Shown here piece by piece: positions 4,482 to 8,981 of a stretch of 8,981 nt of DNA (position 1 is the stretch's first letter; each line of letters begins with the position of its first letter). The DNA comes from Bacillota bacterium (GTDB taxonomy: Bacteria > Bacillota_I > Bacilli_A > RFN20 > CAG-826), in NCBI GenBank assembly GCA_026387995.1, contig JAPLKQ010000206.1, positions 1 through 8,981 on the forward strand, written 5' to 3'. The notes under the pieces were generated by a model. It was given only the letters and a program-made list of their open reading frames with translations. It searched no databases and was not told where the DNA came from. Made by a program: the position numbers and the translations under genes.

Positions 4482-6338
4482 CTAAACCCCCTTAATGACG
4501 ACCTTAACTTCATTTGCGGTCGGCAACTTTCCAATTTGACGCAGATTGAGAAATATCTTTGAAACACGAAGCGTTTCACTGCGCGGCAATCCGTAGACGA
4601 CGACTTTTCTTCCTAAAAAGGTTTCGACGATTTTTGATAAAGCCGCTTGATTAGCTAAGACGTTAACCTTTTTTGCCAAGGTTTCAAAATCATATTCGAG
4701 AATCAAGCATTCCTTACAAATAACGTAAGGGTGCCCATCTTTAAGTAATGAAGCATATTTACCGATTTTAGGGTCAGCTGCGAATGCGGCTAAATCATCC
4801 CAACGTTCGAAGAGTTTGATTTTTTCTTGTTTGTTTCCGGTAATCATAATGTTGATGAAATTGTCATCATCAATAGAAATCGAGGTCCCATCTGAAAGTA
4901 ATGGAGCAGGATTGATGTCTGGCACTTTAATCACAGGTACAGGTTTAGAAACGACGGGTTCTGGTTTCGGGTCAGGAGCTCGTAATTTTAATAATTCTCC
5001 TTCATGATTAGAAAATTCGGGTTTGGGTAAAGGAGCTGGTACTGGTTTGATTTGGTTAATGAAATCGACTTTAGGAAGCACAGTTTGCTGAGCGGGTTGT
5101 TCCGGAACAAACTCTGGTTTTGGTAACACATTTTTGGGCAACGGTGTTTCAACTTTTGGCAAAGCAGGAGCGGGTTGAGCTACCTCGACTTTAGCAGGGG
5201 CCATAGGTGCTTTTTTGACTTCAATCGGTTTTTCCTTTACGGGTTCTATTTTTTCTTGATCATCAAGCGTGGCGAGTTTTAAAAGGACCATTTCAAAGAG
5301 TGATCGAGCATTATTCACAAAGCGGAAATCACTTTGCGCTTTTAATAAAATATCAATCATTTCGCCACACTTTTTCAGTGATAATCGGCCATTCAGTAAA
5401 TCAATGACCTCGTTTTCTTTCAAAACCAAAAGCAGGCTAGATTCGCCAGTCTTTTCGTATACATAGACATCTTTTAGAATATCGAGCAAATCGCTATTTA
5501 AACGTCGAATATCGACGCCATTAGCAATAAATTCCTCGAGTTTGCTTAATACGGCAACGACGTTACCGTCGGCAATGGATTTGAAGAGATGTATTTTTTC
5601 GGCAGTTCCGGCAAGCCCGAACAATACCAATATGTCGGCCTCTTTAATAAACGAACCGCTGTAAGCTAATGTCTGATCTAAAATCGACAATGCATCGCGA
5701 ACGCTTCCATCGGCAAGACTGATAATCAAATCAAGAACCCGGTCATCATAATCGACGTTTTCGGTTTCCAGAATGCTAATCATCCGCTCTTTGATTGAAG
5801 CGTCGTCGACCTTTGAAAAGTCATATCTTTGGCAACGGCTGATGATTGTCGGTAAGACTTTATGAGGTTCCGTAGTTGCGAGAATAAAAATGACATGGGC
5901 AGGCGGTTCTTCGAGTGTCTTTAACAAGGCATTGAAAGCACCACTGCTCATCATGTGGACTTCATCGATGATATAAACTTTGTATTTGCCTTTAATCGGC
6001 GAATATTTGACTTTTTCAATCAAACTGCGAACTTCGTCGACACCATTATTACTAGCCGCATCGATTTCAATAATATCAGGATGGCTTCCATCGTTAATGG
6101 AAATACAGTTACTACAAACGTTGCATTGATGACCAATGCCTTGTTCACAGTTGAGTGCTTTCGCAAACAACCGAGCCATTGTGGTTTTTCCGGTTCCGCG
6201 TGGTCCGCAGAAAAGATATGCATGAGCGATTTTGTTGTTCGCTAGCGCATTTTGAAGAGTTTTAACAATGTGTTTTTGCCCCGCCACTTCTTCAAAAGTT
6301 AAGGGCCGATAAGTCCGATATAGTGCTTTATATGCCAT
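4482..6338 (-). CDS. dnaX: DNA polymerase III subunit tau (DnaX; possible gamma)
   Basis: DnaX is the ATPase of the clamp loader; its C-terminal part (tau) links the loader to the polymerase and, in many bacteria, the helicase. I start at ATG 6338 (618 residues) because AGGTG lies 6 nt upstream; the in-frame GTG at 6347 is part of that site. MAYKALYRTYRP is also the usual beginning of the family. Seen: Walker A GPRGTGKT at 45-52, zinc cysteines C64, C72, C75 and C78, Walker B IIDEVH at 123-128, SRC at 167-169, sensor-2 region GSVRDALS at 211-218, domain III to about 357, a Pro/Lys-rich linker of about 120 residues, and a C-terminal domain from about 485. It is the first gene of the minus-strand operon. 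Two A6G runs (5210-5216 and 4668-4674) could allow slippage to a shorter product. Confidence 0.97.
   Translation of the reverse strand: MAYKALYRTYRPLTFEEVAGQKHIVKTLQNALANNKIAHAYLFCGPRGTGKTTMARLFAKALNCEQGIGHQCNVCSNCISINDGSHPDIIEIDAASNNGVDEVRSLIEKVKYSPIKGKYKVYIIDEVHMMSSGAFNALLKTLEEPPAHVIFILATTEPHKVLPTIISRCQRYDFSKVDDASIKERMISILETENVDYDDRVLDLIISLADGSVRDALSILDQTLAYSGSFIKEADILVLFGLAGTAEKIHLFKSIADGNVVAVLSKLEEFIANGVDIRRLNSDLLDILKDVYVYEKTGESSLLLVLKENEVIDLLNGRLSLKKCGEMIDILLKAQSDFRFVNNARSLFEMVLLKLATLDDQEKIEPVKEKPIEVKKAPMAPAKVEVAQPAPALPKVETPLPKNVLPKPEFVPEQPAQQTVLPKVDFINQIKPVPAPLPKPEFSNHEGELLKLRAPDPKPEPVVSKPVPVIKVPDINPAPLLSDGTSISIDDDNFINIMITGNKQEKIKLFERWDDLAAFAADPKIGKYASLLKDGHPYVICKECLILEYDFETLAKKVNVLANQAALSKIVETFLGRKVVVYGLPRSETLRVSKIFLNLRQIGKLPTANEVKVVIKGV
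4668..4674 (-). other. A AAA AAG heptamer in dnaX, possible -1 slippage site
   Basis: In the zero frame the codons read GCA AAA AAG, the same phase as the E. coli dnaX frameshift site. A -1 slip adds one glycine codon (GGT) and then meets TAA, so the product would end near residue 558 and lose about the last 60 residues. No clear upstream Shine-Dalgarno-like stimulator or strong downstream hairpin is visible. The place, deep in the C-terminal domain, is not where gamma normally ends. A chance occurrence is quite possible. Confidence 0.25.
4983..5126 (-). repeat. Three 16-residue tandem repeats in the DnaX linker
   Basis: In the 618-residue protein, LPKPEF starts at 405, LPKVDF at 421 and LPKPEF at 437, exactly 16 residues apart. 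The residues between them are Pro/Gln/Val-rich and poorly conserved. The DNA of the three copies differs at many codon positions, so this is a protein-level repeat rather than a fresh duplication. It lies in the flexible region between the ATPase part and the C-terminal domain. Function is unknown; it may be a spaced short binding motif. Confidence 0.6.
5210..5216 (-). other. A6G run at the end of DnaX domain III, possible slippage site for gamma
   Basis: The zero frame reads GTC AAA AAA GCA, coding K375-K376 just after domain III. A -1 shift gives STYGPC and stops at TAA (5191-5193); a +1 shift gives a short tail and stops at TAG. Either way a product of about 382-386 residues would hold the ATPase and domain III only, as gamma does. 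AAAGGA lies 16 nt upstream. The phase is not the canonical X XXY YYZ, so transcriptional slippage or a single P-site slip would be needed. Similar A6G runs occur in prfA, so chance is a serious alternative. Confidence 0.3.
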
Positions 6339-6356
6339 GCGTTTCACCTAACGATT

Positions 6357-6385
6357 ATTATACACTTTTCCGGCCTTTCTTTAAA
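6357..6385 (-). promoter_or_regulatory. Promoter of the dnaX-rsmI operon
   Basis: On the minus strand TATAAT (6362-6357) is a perfect -10 box, with TTTAAA (6385-6380) 17 bp upstream as a weak -35. Transcription should begin near 6352-6349, leaving a leader of only about 11-14 nt that just includes the AGGTG of dnaX. This supports ATG 6338 over GTG 6347. No other strong promoter was noticed inside the operon, so one transcript may cover all seven genes. Confidence 0.7.
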
Positions 6386-6400
6386 CAAAAAACCTGCTTC

Positions 6401-6417
6401 TTAATATAGAATATTAA
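6401..6417. repeat. AT-rich inverted repeat between the divergent promoters
   Basis: TTAATAT-AGA-ATATTAA is a perfect 7-bp inverted repeat with a 3-nt centre; ATATTAATAT at 6411-6420 is also self-complementary. It lies about 50-70 bp upstream of both predicted transcription starts, where an UP element or a shared regulator could act. In AT-rich DNA such a repeat can arise by chance. Confidence 0.35.
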
Positions 6418-6433
6418 TATAACCGCCTGCGCC

Positions 6434-6462
6434 TTTCAGTTAGGATGAAAATATGATAAAAT
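6434..6462 (+). promoter_or_regulatory. Promoter of the prfA-prmC-tsaC operon
   Basis: TGATAAAAT (6454-6462) is an extended -10: TG, one base, then TAAAAT. The hexamer TTTCAG at 6434-6439, 17 bp upstream, is a poor -35, as is common when the extended -10 is present. Start of transcription is expected near 6469, giving a leader of about 23 nt. The motif GAAAG occurs twice, at 6465-6469 and 6475-6479. Confidence 0.6.
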
Positions 6463-6491
6463 ACGAAAGACTGCGAAAGTGGGTACCATAA

Positions 6492-7565
6492 ATGGAAGAT
6501 GCGATGCTGCAAAGACTAAAGGCAACTGTTGTAAGACTTGCCGAAATTGACAATGAATTAATGGATGAACACGTTACTCGTGACATCTATCGTTTTCGTG
6601 ATCTCTCGAAAGAGCGCTCTTCAATCGCGGAATCTGTTGATAAATTTAATGAATATTTAAAAGTCAACGCTGATAAAAAAGAAGCCATGGCGATGAGTAA
6701 CGACCCTGACCCCGAAATGGCGACGATGGGAAAAGAAGAATATAAAGCGTTAACCACTCGTGAAAATGAATTGGTAGAGGAATTGCGCCTATTATTAATC
6801 CCACACGATCCTAACGATGACAAGAATATCATTGTTGAAATTCGCGGTGCTGTAGGTGGCGATGAAGCCAACATTTTTGCCGGCGACTTGTTTCGCATGT
6901 ATGTAAAATATGCTGAGAAAAAAGGCTGGAAAATTCAAATGATCGACGAGAGTCCATCCGAGATGGGTGGTTACTCGTTAATTTCTTTTATGATTAAAGG
7001 CGAAGGCGCATATTCAAGATTGAAATTTGAAAGTGGTGCTCACCGCGTCCAACGTGTCCCCAAGACTGAATCATCCGGGCGTATCCATACCTCGACCGCA
7101 ACTGTTTTAGTGATGCCAGAAGTCGAAGAGGTTGAAGTCACGATTAATACCTCGGATTTGCAAGTCGATACATATCACTCCCAGGGTGCTGGCGGCCAAA
7201 ACGTCAACAAAACCGAATCCGCAGTTCGCATTACCCATATTCCGACAGGAATCGTGGTTGCGTGCCAAATTGAAAAATCTCAAATCCAAAACCGCGAAAT
7301 TGCCATGAACATGCTTAGAGCTAAAATTTTGGCTGCCAAGCAGGCTGAACAAGACGCCAAAATCGACAATGAGCGAAAACTGAAAGTCGGAACTGGCGAA
7401 CGTTCAGAAAAAATCAGGACTTATAACTATCCTCAAAACCGAGTCAGCGATCACCGGATTGGATTCACAGTTCAAAAACTCGACCGTGTCATCGAAGGAG
7501 ATTTAGATGAAGTAATTGACGCATTAGTCCATTACGATCAACAGAGCAAAATGGCAGGCGAATAA
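6492..7565 (+). CDS. prfA: Peptide chain release factor 1
   Basis: RF1 recognises UAA and UAG in the ribosomal A site and triggers peptide release. The 357-residue product has the RF1 anticodon-like motif P190-K191-T192 within RVPKTESSGRIHTS, in place of the SPF of RF2, and the catalytic GGQ at 234-236. The C-terminus RIRTYNYPQNR-type segment (KIRTYNYPQNRVSDHR, about 307-322) is also RF1-like. The GGQ surroundings (QNVNKTESAVRITHIPTG) look closer to the RF2 version, but the rest is RF1. Start ATG 6492 has a weak site (GTGGG, 8 nt away). ATG 6504, giving MLQRLK as in many RF1 proteins, is a real alternative. All three stop codons are used in this window, so both release factors should be needed. 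PrmC, which methylates Q236, is encoded 1 nt downstream. Confidence 0.97.
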   Translation: MEDAMLQRLKATVVRLAEIDNELMDEHVTRDIYRFRDLSKERSSIAESVDKFNEYLKVNADKKEAMAMSNDPDPEMATMGKEEYKALTTRENELVEELRLLLIPHDPNDDKNIIVEIRGAVGGDEANIFAGDLFRMYVKYAEKKGWKIQMIDESPSEMGGYSLISFMIKGEGAYSRLKFESGAHRVQRVPKTESSGRIHTSTATVLVMPEVEEVEVTINTSDLQVDTYHSQGAGGQNVNKTESAVRITHIPTGIVVACQIEKSQIQNREIAMNMLRAKILAAKQAEQDAKIDNERKLKVGTGERSEKIRTYNYPQNRVSDHRIGFTVQKLDRVIEGDLDEVIDALVHYDQQSKMAGE

Positions 7566-7566
7566 C

Positions 7567-8430
7567 ATGCCAACGATTCGTGACGTTTATAACGAAATGA
7601 TTGCATCGCATTCTCATGCCGTTGAAGAGATGACAATAAGAATATTATTGGCAGAAGTGAATGGCATTGAAACGATGTCCGAATTATATATTGCAATGAA
7701 CAAACCAATGAAGGGTTTAGACCAATTCCGTCGGCTTTTTGCTAGGGTTATTAATGGAGAACCAGTTCAATACGTCCTCCAAAAGACAACCTTTTGTGGA
7801 ATCCCTTTATTTATTGATGAACGCGTGCTTATTCCACGACCCGAGACTGAAGAATTAGTTGAAAAAATCACTAAAATTATACGTCAAAACTATTCACAGG
7901 AAAATCTTGTTATTGCGGACATCGGAACAGGATCTGGTTGCATCGCTTTTGCCTTAGAAAAAGAATTTCCAAAATCAAAAATTTTTGGAACGGATATTTC
8001 TTATGATGCACTGGAAGTCGCCAAAATGAATGCCAAGAAACTCCATAGCAACGTGTCGTTTTTCGAAGGTGATTTATTACTCCCATTAGTTGAAAAAAAT
8101 ATAACTCTCGATGTTTTAATTTCGAACCCACCTTATATCGAAAATTCGAGTGATGTTGATTCCAATGTTTTTAATTACGAACCTCATGGTGCTCTCTTTG
8201 CGCCACATGGCATAGATTTCTATGAAAACATCATAAAGACATGTTCTCTTGTATTGCATAAAGGTTCAACGATCTTTTTTGAAATCAATTACGATCAGGA
8301 AGAGCGGCTGAAAAATATGCTTGAAGAGACTTTAGCTGGTTCTAAAGCAAAATTTATTAAGGATTTGCAGGGAAAAACACGTTTCTTATATCTTGTATAT
8401 AATCCGCAAAATGCTAAAATAATCAAGTAG
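7567..8430 (+). CDS. prmC: Release factor glutamine N5-methyltransferase PrmC
   Basis: PrmC methylates the side-chain amide of the GGQ glutamine of RF1 and RF2 with S-adenosylmethionine, which raises termination efficiency. The 287-residue protein has a helical N-terminal domain for release-factor binding, VLIPRPETEELV at 87-98, the SAM-binding motif ADIGTGSGCIA at 117-127, an acidic D143 after strand 2 (GTDIS), and the catalytic NPPY at 187-190, followed by YEPHGALFA at 204-212. Length matches the family (about 280-290). ATG 7567 lies one base after the prfA stop, with AGGCG in the end of prfA as a weak ribosome-binding site, so translation is likely coupled. The prfA-prmC pair places the enzyme next to its substrate. 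Confidence 0.97.
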   Translation: MPTIRDVYNEMIASHSHAVEEMTIRILLAEVNGIETMSELYIAMNKPMKGLDQFRRLFARVINGEPVQYVLQKTTFCGIPLFIDERVLIPRPETEELVEKITKIIRQNYSQENLVIADIGTGSGCIAFALEKEFPKSKIFGTDISYDALEVAKMNAKKLHSNVSFFEGDLLLPLVEKNITLDVLISNPPYIENSSDVDSNVFNYEPHGALFAPHGIDFYENIIKTCSLVLHKGSTIFFEINYDQEERLKNMLEETLAGSKAKFIKDLQGKTRFLYLVYNPQNAKIIK

Positions 8431-8438
8431 GAAATGAT

Positions 8439-8981
8439 ATGGACACCTTAAAATTAACTTTTAAACAAATTGATAAAGTCGCTTCTCTTCTTTTCTCAGG
8501 AGAAGTGGTGGCTTTTCCAACCGAGACCGTTTACGGACTTGGAGTAATATATGATAACGAAGAAGCCTTTCGCCGACTTGTCGATGCAAAACATCGTCCT
8601 GCGGATAAACCTTTTACTTTGATGTGCGCCTCTGTTGAAGACATTGAAAAAGTCGCAATTGTCGATAAGCGTGTTCTGAATATTGTTGCTCGATTGATGC
8701 CTGGCCCGTTAACTATCATTGTCAAAGCCAAAGCAAATCTTCCTGTTTGGGTTTCTCTGCATACCGGTAAAGTTGGATTGCGAGTGAGCGAACTTCCATT
8801 TGTCCAAGAAATGATTTCGAAAGTTGGAAAACCTTTGCTTGTTCCAAGCGCAAATAAATCAAACGAACCACCGGCTCTATCAGGTGAACAGGCCTTCCAG
8901 ATATTCAACGGCGCGATTTCTGCCGTGGTTTATGGCCCGTTGACGGGACAACAACCGTCTACTATCGTCGATATCGGTGAT
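8439..8981 (+). CDS. tsaC: L-threonylcarbamoyladenylate synthase TsaC/YwlC (partial, 3' end outside window)
   Basis: TsaC/Sua5 proteins make threonylcarbamoyl-AMP from threonine, bicarbonate and ATP, the first step of t6A37 formation on tRNAs that read ANN codons. The 181 codons present contain VVAFPTETVYGLG at 23-35, the KxR motif in DAKHRPADKPF at 49-59, MPGPLTIIV at 87-95, GLRVSELP at 113-120, VPSANKSNEPPA at 135-146 and PSTIVDI at 173-179, all diagnostic. ATG 8439 has AGGA about 6 nt upstream. The earlier ATG at 8434 is out of frame and stops after five codons. The gene continues past the window, so one cannot tell a short TsaC (about 190-210 residues) from a two-domain YwlC/Sua5 (about 340). 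It begins 8 nt after prmC and probably shares its transcript. Confidence 0.95.
   Translation, partial: MDTLKLTFKQIDKVASLLFSGEVVAFPTETVYGLGVIYDNEEAFRRLVDAKHRPADKPFTLMCASVEDIEKVAIVDKRVLNIVARLMPGPLTIIVKAKANLPVWVSLHTGKVGLRVSELPFVQEMISKVGKPLLVPSANKSNEPPALSGEQAFQIFNGAISAVVYGPLTGQQPSTIVDIGD

Noticed and set aside
6339..6347. GTG at 6347 as start of dnaX (three residues longer)
   Set aside because: The GTG is itself part of the AGGTG ribosome-binding site of ATG 6338, has no such site of its own, and the family normally begins MAYxALYR.
6371..6400. T-run next to GCAGG on the minus strand as a terminator upstream of dnaX
   Set aside because: The GAAGCAGG before the T-run has no complementary arm upstream, so no stem can form.
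6348..6491. SRP (4.5S/scRNA) gene, tRNA or riboswitch upstream of dnaX
   Set aside because: SRP RNA lies near dnaX in Bacillus, but here the 144 bp hold no GGAAGC-type tetraloop stem, no cloverleaf and no conserved leader; promoters explain the space.
6670..6930. A6G runs in prfA as frameshift sites
   Set aside because: They are ordinary Lys codons in Asp-Lys-Lys-Glu and Glu-Lys-Lys-Gly contexts, in a protein where a truncated product would make no sense; they serve as a base rate for the dnaX runs.
8531..8908. Minus-strand open frame of 125 codons
   Set aside because: It lies entirely opposite tsaC, whose frame has all family motifs, and the product has no recognisable domain or ribosome-binding site.

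Overview
This window is a densely packed bacterial housekeeping locus with one mobile-element edge. It suggests a low-to-mid-GC member of the Bacillota/Mycoplasmatota side of the tree. On the minus strand, dnaX, ybaB, recR, tmk, holB, ricT and rsmI lie in the order known from the Bacillus subtilis origin-proximal region. The genes that separate them in Bacillus (yaaL, bofA, yaaN, yaaQ, yaaR, yabA) are absent. The compaction and the lack of the sporulation gene bofA recall non-sporulating, reduced Bacilli such as Erysipelotrichia-like or Acholeplasma/Izemoplasma-like lineages; this is inference. The standard genetic code applies: ybaB, recR, tmk, holB and ricT all end in TGA at sensible places, so TGA is not tryptophan.

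Layout. Bases 1-140 are the right end of an IS3-like insertion sequence: the last 30 codons of a transposase, a hairpin, and a terminal repeat ending in CA. Immediately beyond it, 145-163 looks like the right half of an intrinsic terminator whose left arm is missing, as if the element had inserted into the terminator downstream of rsmI. From 162 to 6338 the minus strand carries seven genes in transcription order dnaX > ybaB > recR > tmk > holB > ricT > rsmI, with gaps of at most 5 nt or overlaps of 4-8 nt. Bases 6339-6491 form a divergent control region with one promoter for each direction and an AT-rich inverted repeat between them. From 6492 to the end the plus strand carries prfA, prmC and the start of tsaC, also tightly spaced.

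How the genes work together. The minus-strand operon joins the clamp loader of DNA polymerase III (tau from dnaX, delta-prime from holB), recombinational repair (RecR) with a nucleoid protein (YbaB), dTTP supply (Tmk), an RNA-processing factor (RicT) and a 16S rRNA methyltransferase (RsmI). The plus-strand operon serves translation: release factor 1, the methyltransferase that modifies its GGQ glutamine, and the enzyme that starts t6A synthesis on tRNA.

No RNA gene, CRISPR array, prophage or clearly new system was found. The points most worth checking are the apparently split terminator, two possible slippage sites in dnaX, and a 16-residue tandem repeat in the DnaX linker.
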